Of a stretch of DNA of 64,000 nucleotides, positions 1 through 8,839 are shown piece after piece. The stretch is from Verrucomicrobiales bacterium (GTDB lineage Bacteria > Verrucomicrobiota > Verrucomicrobiia > Verrucomicrobiales > DEV007). The first letter of the stretch is position 1. Every line of letters starts with the position of its first letter. The DNA is taken from NCBI GenBank assembly GCA_016795385.1, contig JAEUHI010000043.1, forward strand, positions 1 through 64,000, in the 5' to 3' direction. Under the pieces are notes generated by a model, which had not been told where the DNA came from, did not search any database, and was given only the letters and a program-made list of their open reading frames with translations. Made by a program: the position numbers and the translations under genes.

Positions 1-140
1 ACCGCATCACCAACGCCAGGATCGAATCCTTCAACAGCACCGTGAGCCGCATCATCTTCAAGGCCCGCGGCATCCGCTCCCTCGAATACCTCTACCTCAA
101 ACTCAGGCAGGAATCACTCCTGCACATCTGAAAGAGAGCC
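1..140 (+). mobile_element. Right end of an ISL3-like insertion sequence
   Basis: The transposase stop lies about 9 bp before the sequence GAGAGCC ending at 140. Its reverse complement starts GGCTCTCTTTC. ISL3-family terminal inverted repeats usually start with GG, often GGCTCTT (for example IS31831), so 140 is the likely outer edge of the element. The left end is outside the window, so neither the matching inverted repeat nor a target duplication can be confirmed. Confidence 0.45.
3..131 (+). CDS. C-terminal end of an ISL3-like transposase (partial)
   Basis: The window opens inside an open frame whose last 42 codons end in TGA at 129-131. The peptide begins RITNARIESFNST and continues with an ARGIRSLEYLYLKLR stretch. 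This resembles the 'RITNA..EGFNSKI..ARGFRN.E' end of ISL3-family (IS204/IS1001/IS1096/IS1165) DDE transposases. Only the C-terminus is visible, so catalytic residues cannot be checked. The frame is continuous with the hydrolase remnant downstream, interrupted only by this stop. Family assignment is moderate; the reading as a transposase end is fairly secure. Confidence 0.6.
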   Translation, partial: RITNARIESFNSTVSRIIFKARGIRSLEYLYLKLRQESLLHI

Positions 141-1061
141 ACTCGTAAAAGGACCAAGAAGAAGACGCGTCTCCTCATTCTGATTCAAGGCACTTTTAGC
201 ACGGACTTCAGGAAGGGCGTTGGAGTGGGGAGTGAATTCGCCGACAAACTTCGGAGCCAACTGCATGAGTATTACATCCCGCATCACGGAGACCCGTATT
301 TCTTCGTATGGTCTGGTGATAACTCAAACGACGCTCGAATCAAGGCTGCCACAAACCTGCTTGGTTTGATGCGGAAGGCAGAATCGGATCCAGCGATCTC
401 CGATTACTCGATCATTGGCCACTCACATGGTGGCACTGTCATTTGGCTGGCATTACTACTCAGCCATGCCAACGAAGGAGTACGCTTGTCCAAGCTTTAC
501 CGCTGGTTGACCGTGGGAACGCCTTTTTTCTGGCACAACGAGATGAAATTGAATGAACAGGTCGCAACAAATGCCTGCCGAGCGGATTACGAAGCCCATT
601 GGCGCGGTTTTTGCCACGAAGAAGACGAAGCCCTGGCATTGCTACGGGCAGCATGTAAAACGCTATCCGATTCCTCATCACAATGGAACGTGGCGTTCAA
701 CTCATTGGTGGTTTCCGGAATCTCCAGATGGCTGTTCAATCACTTTATATCCGGAGTTGTTTTTGGCGCCCGCGGAGTAAAGAAGGTTTCCGAGATTCCC
801 ATCGGGTTCGATAGAAGGATCATTAGCGAAGGGAAAACCTACAAAAATCTGAAGAAGAAGAGCATCGACGAATTCCGAATCTGTGCGCCAAATGATTTTA
901 AGGAATTTCGGGAATTCCTGGCAGAACGACCGGGCTCCACGATGCCGGAAGGAAAAACGGTCGATTGCCTCATTCATTGCCTGTACTTCGGGTCGCATGA
1001 ACTCAGGAGCAGCATCATTCGGCGCTTGAAGCCTCCGATCTCACCCGATTCAATTCCCTAA
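141..1061 (+). pseudogene. Serine hydrolase (alpha/beta fold), 5' end removed by an insertion sequence
   Basis: The first usable start is GTG at 225 (278 residues), but the same frame is open from 132. It encodes a basic stretch and then LLILIQGTFSTDF, which looks like the first core strand and oxyanion region of an alpha/beta hydrolase. No ATG, GTG or TTG lies in frame between 132 and 225, and the upstream DNA looks like an insertion-sequence end, so the true start was probably lost. The nucleophile elbow GHSHGG is intact (Ser67 counted from GTG225), and a YFGSHEL segment near the C-terminus could supply the histidine. Base composition is visibly richer in A/T than the next genes. Substrate unknown. 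It may be dead, or expressed as a shortened protein. Confidence 0.6.
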
Positions 1062-1153
1062 TGCGGAAGGCCGCAACCATTCTGGCCGCGCATTCCTCCG
1101 CGCATGCGTGAGGCGAGGGCGGAGGCGGTCCGTGGTAGGATCCCGGCCTCTTG

Positions 1154-3772
1154 ATGCGCCTTTTCCCGCTGATTTGCTCCGTGCTCTTGTTTTCCCTCTT
1201 CGGACCGGGGAAAGCCTCGGATCATTGGGCCTTCCAGACGCCCGTTCGCGTCGAAGTCCCGGAGGGGAAACATCCCGTCGATTTTTTCATCGACGCCCGA
1301 CTCTCAGACGCCGGGATCGAACCGCTCCCGCCCGCCGACCCGGCGACGCTCCTGCGACGGCTCTCGCTCGATCTCACCGGATTGCCTCCAACTCCTGCCG
1401 AGCTCGCCGCGTTCGAAACCTCCGCAATCCGCAACCGGGGTGCCGGCCCAGCCCAATCCGCAATCCGCAATCAGATCGACATGCTCCTCGACTCGCCTCA
1501 CTTCGCGGAGCGCTGGGCGCGCCATTGGCTCGATCTCGCCCGCTACGCCGACAGCGACGGTTACCTCGGCGACACCGAGCGGGCCTGGGCGTGGCGCTAC
1601 CGCGACTGGGTCATCGACGCGATCGACCGTGACCTGCCCTACGACCAGTTCAGCATCTCGCAGATCGCGGGCGATCTGCTCCCGGACGCCTCGGAGGCGG
1701 ATCGCATCGCCGCGGGCTTCCATCGCAACGCCCTTCTCAACACCGAGGCCGGGGTCGACAAGGAACTCGCGCGCACCAAGCAGGTCGTCGATCGCGTCAA
1801 CGCCGTGGCCACCACCTGGCTCGGGCTGACCCTCGCCTGCGCCGAATGCCACAACCACAAGCACGATCCGCTGAAGCAGGACGAGTTTTTCAAGGTCTAC
1901 GCCTTCTTCAACAATCTCGACGATGAGGATCCGTCGCTCCCGCTGCCCGGCGAAACGGAGCGTTACCAGACCAGTCTCGCCGCGTGGGAGAAAGAGACCG
2001 CCGCGCTGGAGGCGAAGCTCGCGGAGGAGGCGGAAAGCTTGACGAAACGACAAGAAAAGTGGGAGGCGGGCCTCGGGGAGTTGCCGGCTTCGCCCTGGGC
2101 CGTGCTCCATCCGGCCAAAGCCGAATCCGGCGCGGGCGATACGATGACGATCGGAATGGACGGTGGCATTCTCGCCAAGGCGAAGAAGACCGATCCCGAC
2201 ACGGTCACCTACACGCTTGAGTTTCCTGCGCCGGAAGTGGTTGGCTCCATTCGCATCGAGGCGCTCGGTTCACCCGGTGATGGCCGCGAGGCCGGAGTCA
2301 CCGCCGGGCGGGGCAAAGAGGGTTCGTTCGTCCTCTCGACCCTGTCGGCTCAAGTGCGCGGTGCGGACGGAAAGCTGCGGTCGCTGGCTTTCTCCGACAC
2401 CCGTGATCCGCTCTGGAAGGTCGAAACGGAAACGAGAAGGCGGCACGCGCAAAGCTTTCCGCTGAAGGAAGCGGCATCGTTGGCGAAAGGCGAAACGCTC
2501 GTCCTGACCCTGCGCCACAAGGCCGGCAGCGCGACGACGCTGCGACGCTTCCGCGTCTCCGCAGCGGTGGAGACGGGCGCGGTGGCGACCGACCTACCTG
2601 ATGAGGTGATCGCCGCCCTACAAATCGCTCCTGACAAACGCACCACCACGCAACGCGAGGTGATCTCGAACCATTACCGCAGCCTCGATGGAGTTTGGAT
2701 GGCAAAGCGTCTCGAACTCGACCATCAACTCGCGAAGATCCCATCCAAACCCGCCGGCAAGATCCAGACGGTGAAAGAGCGCAGCGCGGAACGCCACGAT
2801 GATTATGTCCACGTCCGCGGCGACTACATGCGGCGCGGCGAGGTCGTCGCGCCCGGGGTGCCCGCGGTCCTGCATCCCCTGAAAGCCCGGCGGGCGGAGG
2901 GCGGGGCCGACCGGATCGACTTCGCGCATTGGCTTTTCGACGAGGCGAATCCCCTCACCGCCCGTGTCGCCGTGAACCAGATCTGGCAGCACCTCTTCGG
3001 GGTCGGACTCGTCGCGACGCCCGATGATTTCGGCACCGAGGGCGCCGCGCCGACCCATCCCGAACTGCTCGACTGGCTCGCCTCCGAATACCGGCGCCTC
3101 GGTTGGAGCCGCAAGGCGCTGATCCGGCTCATCGTCAGCTCGCAGGCCTACCAGCGGTCCTCGGCGATCCCCGACCAGCCGCCGGTCGATGCGACGGACA
3201 ACACCCTGCTCTGGCGGCAGAACCGCTATCGCGTCGAGGCCGAGACGGTGCGCGATCTCCACCTCGCCGCGAGCGGCCTGCTTTCGCGAAAGATCGGCGG
3301 CAAGCCGGTGCGTCCGCCTTTGCCAGGTTTCGTCACCGAGGTGGGACGCAGCGTCGCCTGGCCCGTCAGCGAGGGCGAGGACCGCTACCGGCGCGGCCTC
3401 TACATCTTCCTGAAACGGACGATCATGTATCCCTCGCTGATCGCCTTCGACGCGCCCGACACCTCGGTGGCGTGCAGCCGCCGTGACCGCACCCAGAGTC
3501 CGATGCAGGCGCTCACCTTGCTGAACGATCCGGTCTTCTTCGAGTGTGCCGAGGCCCTCGGGAAGAGCCTGACAAAACAACCCGACATCGCCCCTGACAC
3601 GCTCATCGACGAACTCTTCCACCGCTGCCTTGGCCGCGACCCCGAGCCGGCCGAGCGCGACGCCCTGCGCTCGGCCCACGCCGATTTCCTCGCCGCGGGC
3701 GATCCGGAGCGCGCCTGGACCGCGACGGCGCGCGTCGTCCTGAACCTCGACGAATTCATCACCCGCGAATGA
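1154..3772 (+). CDS. Secreted DUF1549/DUF1553 protein with one CxxCH motif
   Basis: Large exported protein of the planctomycete/verrucomicrobial 'PSCyt2/PSD1' type. After a signal peptide (MRLFPLICSVLLFSLFG), the DUF1549 region starts with LRRLSLDLTGLPPTPAE and continues through ERWARHWLDLARYADSDGY. CAECHNHKHDP provides a CxxCH haem-like motif within it. A variable middle is followed by DUF1553 (FAHWLFDEANPLTARVAVNQ to the end). The usual N-terminal cytochrome-c module of some homologues is absent. ATG at 1154 is preferred over TTG at 1151 because it opens the signal peptide. Its stop overlaps the start of the DUF1501 gene by 4 bp (ATGA), indicating translational coupling. Function unproven; these pairs are often linked to polysaccharide use. 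Confidence 0.9.
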   Translation: MRLFPLICSVLLFSLFGPGKASDHWAFQTPVRVEVPEGKHPVDFFIDARLSDAGIEPLPPADPATLLRRLSLDLTGLPPTPAELAAFETSAIRNRGAGPAQSAIRNQIDMLLDSPHFAERWARHWLDLARYADSDGYLGDTERAWAWRYRDWVIDAIDRDLPYDQFSISQIAGDLLPDASEADRIAAGFHRNALLNTEAGVDKELARTKQVVDRVNAVATTWLGLTLACAECHNHKHDPLKQDEFFKVYAFFNNLDDEDPSLPLPGETERYQTSLAAWEKETAALEAKLAEEAESLTKRQEKWEAGLGELPASPWAVLHPAKAESGAGDTMTIGMDGGILAKAKKTDPDTVTYTLEFPAPEVVGSIRIEALGSPGDGREAGVTAGRGKEGSFVLSTLSAQVRGADGKLRSLAFSDTRDPLWKVETETRRRHAQSFPLKEAASLAKGETLVLTLRHKAGSATTLRRFRVSAAVETGAVATDLPDEVIAALQIAPDKRTTTQREVISNHYRSLDGVWMAKRLELDHQLAKIPSKPAGKIQTVKERSAERHDDYVHVRGDYMRRGEVVAPGVPAVLHPLKARRAEGGADRIDFAHWLFDEANPLTARVAVNQIWQHLFGVGLVATPDDFGTEGAAPTHPELLDWLASEYRRLGWSRKALIRLIVSSQAYQRSSAIPDQPPVDATDNTLLWRQNRYRVEAETVRDLHLAASGLLSRKIGGKPVRPPLPGFVTEVGRSVAWPVSEGEDRYRRGLYIFLKRTIMYPSLIAFDAPDTSVACSRRDRTQSPMQALTLLNDPVFFECAEALGKSLTKQPDIAPDTLIDELFHRCLGRDPEPAERDALRSAHADFLAAGDPERAWTATARVVLNLDEFITRE
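1421..1472 (+). repeat. In-frame short repeat insert within the DUF1549 region
   Basis: The unit AATCCGCAA recurs around two sites (1421-1435 and 1454-1472), separated by a GC-rich spacer. It encodes the duplicated peptide SAIRN-RGAGPAQ-SAIRN. It sits exactly where other DUF1549 proteins have a short 'DPSPDAYEKLVDRLL' linker before the SPHFAERWARHWLD core. The reading frame is kept. It looks like a tolerated repeat insertion in a surface loop. Confidence 0.5.
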
Positions 3773-5235
3773 GTCCCGAGTCCCCGCTCTTTTCCCCGCA
3801 TCCCCGCAGCCGGCGCGAATTTTTCACCTCGGGCGCGAGCGGACTCGGCGCCCTCGCCCTCGCCTCGATGCTGCGCGACGACGGGCTCCTCGCCGCGGAG
3901 TCGCAGACGGGATTCAAGGCTCCTCACTTCGCGCCGAAAGCGAAGAACTGCATCTACTTCTTCATGGAGGGCGGTCCCAGCCAGATGGACCTCTTCGATC
4001 CGAAGCCGAAGCTGAACGAACTCGACGGCCAGCCGCTTCCTCCCTCCGTCCTCGAGAAGGCCCAGTTCGCCTTCATCAAAAAGGAGGAGGCCCGCCTCAT
4101 GGGCAGTCCGCGCACCTTCAAAAAATACGGTCAGTGCGGGATGGATCTCTCCGACCTTCTGCCGCACCTCTCGACCTGCGTCGACGACATCGCCTTCGTC
4201 CGCTCGATGTATTGCGACCAGTTCAACCACCTGCCCGGCCAATTGTTGATGCTGACCGGTTCTCCCCTGCGCGGATGGCCGACGCTGGGATCGTGGCTGA
4301 ACTACGGACTCGGGAGCGACTCGCGCGACCTCCCCGGGTACGTCGTCCTCACCACCCTCGGGCGCGGCCTCCCTGGCGGCGCGGCGAGCTGGTCGAGTGG
4401 TTTCCTTCCCTCGAACTACGGCGGCGCGCTCTTCCGCAGCCAGGGCAGCCCGGTGCTGAATCTCGAAACGCCCGACCGCATTTCCCCGGCCATGCAGCGC
4501 CGCAGCATCGAGGTGATCAACGACCTCAACCGCATCCGGCAAGAGCGCACCGGACACGAGGAGATCGCCGCCCGCATCCGCAACTACGAGCTCGCCTTCC
4601 GCATGCAGTCGGCCGCGCCGGAGTTGATCGATTTGTCAGGAGAATCGAAAGCCACCCTCGAGGCCTACGGAGTCGATCGCAGTGAGCGCGACAGCAGCGA
4701 CAAGACGGGTTTCCAGAGTTCCTTCGCGCGCAACTGCCTCCTCGCCCGTCGCCTCGTCGAGCGCGGGACTCGCTTTGTCACGCTCTTCCTCTCGACCTGG
4801 GACCAGCACAGCAATCTCGACAAGGAACTCGCCACAAACACGCGGATCTCCGACCAACCCGTCGCGGCCCTGCTCAAGGATCTGAAGGAGCGCGGGCTCC
4901 TCGACGAGACCCTCGTGGTCTGGGGCGGCGAATTCGGGCGCACGCCTCTCGGGGAAAACCGCCCCGGCTTCAAGACCGTGACCGGCCGCGACCACCATCC
5001 CCATTCCTTCAGTCTCTGGATGGCGGGCGGCGGGATCCAGGGCGGACAGGTCATTGGCCAAACCGACGAGGTCGGCTGGGGCGTTGTCGAGGATCCCATC
5101 CACGTGCACGACCTCCACGCGACGATCCTGCATCTCTTCGGCTTCGACCACAAACACCTCACTTATCGCTTCCAGGGCCGCGATTTCCGGATCACCGACG
5201 TGCACGGCGAGGTGGTAAAGAAGCTGATGGGGTGA
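3769..5235 (+). CDS. DUF1501 family protein, Tat-type signal
   Basis: Sulfatase-fold-like DUF1501 protein of 488 residues. The N-terminus carries a twin-arginine-type signal (SRREFFTSGASGLGALALA). The family signature FFMEGGPSQMDLFDPKP follows at about residue 64, and the C-terminus has the typical VVWGGEFGRTPLGE and GRDHHPHSFSLWMAGGG segments. It begins inside the stop codon of the DUF1549/DUF1553 gene, the standard partner in this phylum. Predicted to be exported folded. The biochemical role of the pair is not established. Confidence 0.92.
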   Translation: MSPESPLFSPHPRSRREFFTSGASGLGALALASMLRDDGLLAAESQTGFKAPHFAPKAKNCIYFFMEGGPSQMDLFDPKPKLNELDGQPLPPSVLEKAQFAFIKKEEARLMGSPRTFKKYGQCGMDLSDLLPHLSTCVDDIAFVRSMYCDQFNHLPGQLLMLTGSPLRGWPTLGSWLNYGLGSDSRDLPGYVVLTTLGRGLPGGAASWSSGFLPSNYGGALFRSQGSPVLNLETPDRISPAMQRRSIEVINDLNRIRQERTGHEEIAARIRNYELAFRMQSAAPELIDLSGESKATLEAYGVDRSERDSSDKTGFQSSFARNCLLARRLVERGTRFVTLFLSTWDQHSNLDKELATNTRISDQPVAALLKDLKERGLLDETLVVWGGEFGRTPLGENRPGFKTVTGRDHHPHSFSLWMAGGGIQGGQVIGQTDEVGWGVVEDPIHVHDLHATILHLFGFDHKHLTYRFQGRDFRITDVHGEVVKKLMG

Positions 5236-5301
5236 AGTGACTTCATTTCTCCATTGCCTGATTCCCATTTACCTCGCTGGCGATGTCTGTTACAAAGCGC
5301 C

Positions 5302-5859
5302 ATGCCCGCTTCATCGATCGCTGCAATCCTCATTCGACTCTATGCCCTGAATATCGCGGTCCAGGGGCTTGTGCAGACGGTAGGTAATTGCACTCAATTG
5401 GGGAGCTACGGCCCCCAATGGGCCTTCGCTTTCTTGCCTGGCGTCGCGAGCTTAATCGTCGGAGTGATCATGTGGATCCTCGCTCCGCCCTTCTCGCGCT
5501 TCCTCTCCGCCCGTCACGATGAGAAAATCCAGCTCAGTGGCATCTCCGAAACGCAGCTCTACTCCGCAGTCTTCCTTGGCGTGGGTCTCTGGTTCGCCCT
5601 CAACTCCTTCGCCGACGTGTTCAACTGGCTGCACTACTTCGCCGTGAACCGATCGCAGCCAGACATCGACGGCGAGGCTCAACAGGCAAGTCTCTATGAT
5701 TTTTGGCATCAGCTCCTCACCTTCGGGGCAGGACTGCTACTCGTCTTCACATGCCGGATCTGGGCATCGAAATTAACCCGGGCAGGAGTGACGCGGGATG
5801 ATCAGTTGAAATTCCCTCAGCAAAACGCATCGCAGATGACGGATCGACCCGGCAGCTAA
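5302..5859 (+). CDS. Four-helix membrane protein of unknown function
   Basis: The frame can start at 5254, but ATG at 5302 (MPASSIAAILIRLYALNI) begins directly with a hydrophobic helix and is preferred (185 residues). Four transmembrane segments can be read: near the N-terminus, at WAFAFLPGVASLIVGVIMW, at LYSAVFLGVGLWFALNSF, and at LLTFGAGLLLVFTCRIWA. No catalytic motif is apparent. It follows the DUF1501 gene by about 66 bp and converges with the next gene (10-bp gap). Not recognised. Confidence 0.7.
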   Translation: MPASSIAAILIRLYALNIAVQGLVQTVGNCTQLGSYGPQWAFAFLPGVASLIVGVIMWILAPPFSRFLSARHDEKIQLSGISETQLYSAVFLGVGLWFALNSFADVFNWLHYFAVNRSQPDIDGEAQQASLYDFWHQLLTFGAGLLLVFTCRIWASKLTRAGVTRDDQLKFPQQNASQMTDRPGS

Positions 5860-5868
5860 GCGTGGCCT

Positions 5869-7128
5869 TCAACTCTCCCCTGTCCCGATCTCCGCGCGAC
5901 GCACCTCGATACTCGCAGATATCCTTTTCATTGCCGCCTTCACACCGCGCACGACGGCTTGATCGAGGATGCGGCGGATCCCGAGTTTCTCGGAGACATG
6001 GATGAGGTCGTGGCGGTGCCGGGGTAGCAAGTGCACGAGGGCCGCGGCCTTTTCCGACCCGCCCCGGTCTTCGCGAATGGAGGGAAAGATCACCCCCTTC
6101 TCAAGATCGAGCCGATCCGGGTCGGGCAGTGCGACGCGACGCGCGGGGCCGAGGAGGAGGAAGCGGCTGGAAAACATGACCACTCCGTCCTCCTGCCCGA
6201 GTTGACCAAACGAGAGGGCCGCGAGACCTCCGACCCGCCGGGCGAGGAACCCCCGCGTTTTGTCATGGCGATCCGACTGCCGCACAAGCGAGCGGAGCAG
6301 GTCCGCTGACATCACCGATCCGAAGACACAAAACCGAAAAGTCCGCGGCGCGAACCAAAGGGCCAGGAGAATGAGGACTCCGCACAAGATCGCCGCCAAC
6401 ACGGGAGCCACGGCCGAAAGCAGCGTGAGAAATGCGAGAAAGAGCAATCGGGAAATCTTCAAGAAAAGGTCGAGCAATCCAAAAGGTGAAAAGAGGAGCA
6501 ACACATTCAGGGCATGACTGCTCAACCACACCGCGAAAAAGGCGATGAGTGAGAGTGGCACCAGGATCACCAACAAGAGTGTCGGCGACTGCGCCAGGAC
6601 GGGATCGATCGCCGCAAAGCCAGCCGATGAGAAACCCGTCACCGAGGCCGTGGGATCGCCCTTGGCAAAGACCTTGGTGATTTCGTGATCGAGAAACGGA
6701 ATCAAGGCAGCGCTCGCCACGACGGCGCTGATCTTGTCCTCGAAGAGCTCGATGACATCGAGAGGTTTCTTCAGGATCGTGGGCATCCCGGCGCCGAATA
6801 CGTCCTTCAACATGACAAGCCCCAGGATGGTGAATCCGATACCCCAGGCCACGGGATGGCAGAACCAGGGAAGGTCGGCGCGTTCCGCCTCCGCGGTCGT
6901 GAAGTATTCCCAGGCACCCACGCCGCTGACTCCCAGCAAAGGCGAAATCGCGACTCCGGTGAGCTGGCTGACGCCCTCGGCAAGAGCGACACCGGGGAGC
7001 CGCGCGTCCGACCGGGACACCGGGACCTCGGGCGGAGGGGGCGGAACGTCGGCACGGGCCACCGCGGCAGCGATCACCAGCATGGCGAACACGACGAGAG
7101 GCCAAGGCAGGATCGTGAGGCGATTCAT
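5869..7128 (-). CDS. Signal-peptide-bearing multi-pass membrane protein, unknown function
   Basis: 419 residues starting with a clear export signal (MNRLTILPWPLVVFAMLVIAAAVARA, cleavage near ARA-DV), followed by a proline run (PPPPPEVP). Hydrophobic segments occur near FTILGLVMLKDVFG, LLLVILVPLSLIAFFAVWL and a long stretch from LLLFSPFGLLDLF through LCGVLILLALWF. The C-terminal ~130 residues are soluble and basic, with a phosphorylation- or PH-like look (VMFSSRFLLLGPARRVALP), but I cannot assign a family. It lies 43 bp downstream of the Ser/Thr kinase on the same strand and may be its co-transcribed partner. Confidence 0.75.
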   Translation of the reverse strand: MNRLTILPWPLVVFAMLVIAAAVARADVPPPPPEVPVSRSDARLPGVALAEGVSQLTGVAISPLLGVSGVGAWEYFTTAEAERADLPWFCHPVAWGIGFTILGLVMLKDVFGAGMPTILKKPLDVIELFEDKISAVVASAALIPFLDHEITKVFAKGDPTASVTGFSSAGFAAIDPVLAQSPTLLLVILVPLSLIAFFAVWLSSHALNVLLLFSPFGLLDLFLKISRLLFLAFLTLLSAVAPVLAAILCGVLILLALWFAPRTFRFCVFGSVMSADLLRSLVRQSDRHDKTRGFLARRVGGLAALSFGQLGQEDGVVMFSSRFLLLGPARRVALPDPDRLDLEKGVIFPSIREDRGGSEKAAALVHLLPRHRHDLIHVSEKLGIRRILDQAVVRGVKAAMKRISASIEVRRAEIGTGES

Positions 7129-7130
7129 GA

Positions 7131-7159
7131 TTTGTCAGGAAAAAGGGTGGTTTGTCAGG
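7131..7159 (-). repeat. Two copies of the CCTGACAAA motif between two genes
   Basis: On the reverse strand CCTGACAAA occurs at 7131-7139 and 7151-7159, in the 43-bp gap between the kinase and the membrane protein. The same 9-mer occurs on the + strand at 2630, 3568, 8489, 15825, 18082 and 24352, and on the - strand at 4632 and 15076. Ten copies in 24.4 kb compares with about 0.5 expected in the whole 64-kb window for a random 9-mer on both strands. No further copy was seen to the right. Confidence 0.7.
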
Positions 7160-7171
7160 ATCCGTCGCGTT

Positions 7172-8839
7172 TCAATCTTCGAGTGGCTCGATGGCTACGG
7201 AATGAAAGAGAGTCGGACTTTCATAGGTCCCCAGCCCGAGCCAGGTCGAGTCCTTCGCGAGAGAGTCCCAGCTCCAGGGATAGGTGACACCCAACTCGCG
7301 TCCCCGGATCTCCACTTCCTGGAGCAAGCGTCCCTCGACGGAGAGGCGCAACCGATCCGGCCGGATTTCCACCTCCATCTCGTAACGGCGGCTGTTTTCC
7401 ATGAGGAAGACGGGCGGCTCGGGCAGGGTGCGCAGGTCGAGGCCATCAAGGGTCTGGAACCCCGCGAAGGATTGATCCCAGGCCGAAAGCTCCGCCGTGC
7501 CGACTCCGCGGGCCGTGCGGAAAAAGAGAGCCACCGAGTGAATCCCCTCGAGGCGGGTGAAGGCGATCTTCACCCGGCAACCTTCGGGCGGGAGGGAAGT
7601 CAGCAACTGCACGATCGAGATGCCCGAATCCGAGCGCAGCCCGCCGGACTCGTCCTTCCACACGCCGCTGAGCGGGCGGAAATCGAGGCGTCCGGCCCAG
7701 TCCGCCGGCGCGAACAGCCCCGGCCGGAGTTCCACGAGGGGGGTATCAACCTTCCGTGATTCACCAGCCGCAGGAGGGATTGGCTGATCGGACTGCCGGT
7801 TTTCAGCGCCGGTCTCTTTGATCAGTTCCACTCCGGTGTCGGCGACGGATTCATCTCCGGAAGAGAGCAACGAAGCACCCGCCCATGACAAGAGGGCCAG
7901 CATCAGCACCGCGCCCAAGACCAGGGGAACCCGGGTCTTTCCACAGCGGTCCAGCCGCGACAAAAATTCAGCGCTCGATGCGAGGCGCTTTTCCCGCCGG
8001 GTATGGAGTGCCTGAAGCACGAGCGCTTCACATCCGGACGGCAGATTCCTCCTCACTTTGCCCGGTGCCTCGAAATGCCCGTGGGGGCGCACGCCCGTCA
8101 ACATTTCGTAGAAGATCACGCCGAGTGAATACACGTCCGCCCGGGCATCAACCTCTTTGCCCTCCACCTGTTCCGGCGCCATGTAGCCAAGCGTGCCCAT
8201 CGAGGTGCCGGTGAGAGTGAGCCGCTGTGACTCAGGACCCAGCGGCAGCGCGAGCCCGAAATCGGTGACTTTCACCGAGCCATCGACCGCGATGAGAACG
8301 TTCTCCGGTTTCAGGTCGCGGTGGACGATCCCAGCGGCATGGGCGGCGGCCAGACTCGACGCGATCTGACGCACGACCGCGAGCACCACGCCGAGATCGC
8401 GCACGGGTTTGCCCGAGGTCAGCCATTTTTCCCGCAGGGTGCCGGAGGCGACCCATTCCATCACGATCGCCGCCCCCCCGTCGGCGAGCCTGACAAAATC
8501 ATAAACGGCCACGATGTGCGGATGGGAGATACGGGCCATCGATCTCGCCTCGCGTTCGAGGCGATCGAGCCACTGGCTCGCGGCGGATCCTCCGGCATGC
8601 AACACCTTCACCGCCACGAGGCGATCCAGGCTGATCTGTCGCGCCAGCCAGACCCGGCCCATGCCGCCGCGACCGAGGAGGCGGAGGATCTCGTAGCCCG
8701 GCACTTCGGGGATCTCCTCGACACCCGCCGATTCCGCGTCGAACCCGAGCGCCTCCGCCATGAGCCGGCGCGCGTCGAGCCCGTCCAGCGCCGAGCGCGG
8801 GCGTTTGGGTGTTTCGTCAGGATGTCCGGTCTCGTTCAC
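7172..8839 (-). CDS. Membrane Ser/Thr protein kinase with extracytoplasmic sensor-like domain
   Basis: Hanks-type kinase of 555 residues. The glycine loop (LGRGGMGRVW, about 55-64), ATP-binding Lys78 (AVKVL), catalytic HRDLKPEN (Asp175), DFG (193-195) and GYMAPEQ are all intact, so it should be active. A single transmembrane helix follows at about 304-324 (VPLVLGAVLMLALLSWAG). About 230 outer residues then look like a DUF1080/LamG-type beta domain. The start is GTG at 8837-8839, overlapping the stop of the ECF sigma gene upstream by 4 bp. The coupling suggests that the kinase regulates, or is expressed with, the sigma factor, an arrangement common in Planctomycetes and Verrucomicrobia. Confidence 0.93.
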   Translation of the reverse strand: MNETGHPDETPKRPRSALDGLDARRLMAEALGFDAESAGVEEIPEVPGYEILRLLGRGGMGRVWLARQISLDRLVAVKVLHAGGSAASQWLDRLEREARSMARISHPHIVAVYDFVRLADGGAAIVMEWVASGTLREKWLTSGKPVRDLGVVLAVVRQIASSLAAAHAAGIVHRDLKPENVLIAVDGSVKVTDFGLALPLGPESQRLTLTGTSMGTLGYMAPEQVEGKEVDARADVYSLGVIFYEMLTGVRPHGHFEAPGKVRRNLPSGCEALVLQALHTRREKRLASSAEFLSRLDRCGKTRVPLVLGAVLMLALLSWAGASLLSSGDESVADTGVELIKETGAENRQSDQPIPPAAGESRKVDTPLVELRPGLFAPADWAGRLDFRPLSGVWKDESGGLRSDSGISIVQLLTSLPPEGCRVKIAFTRLEGIHSVALFFRTARGVGTAELSAWDQSFAGFQTLDGLDLRTLPEPPVFLMENSRRYEMEVEIRPDRLRLSVEGRLLQEVEIRGRELGVTYPWSWDSLAKDSTWLGLGTYESPTLFHSVAIEPLED

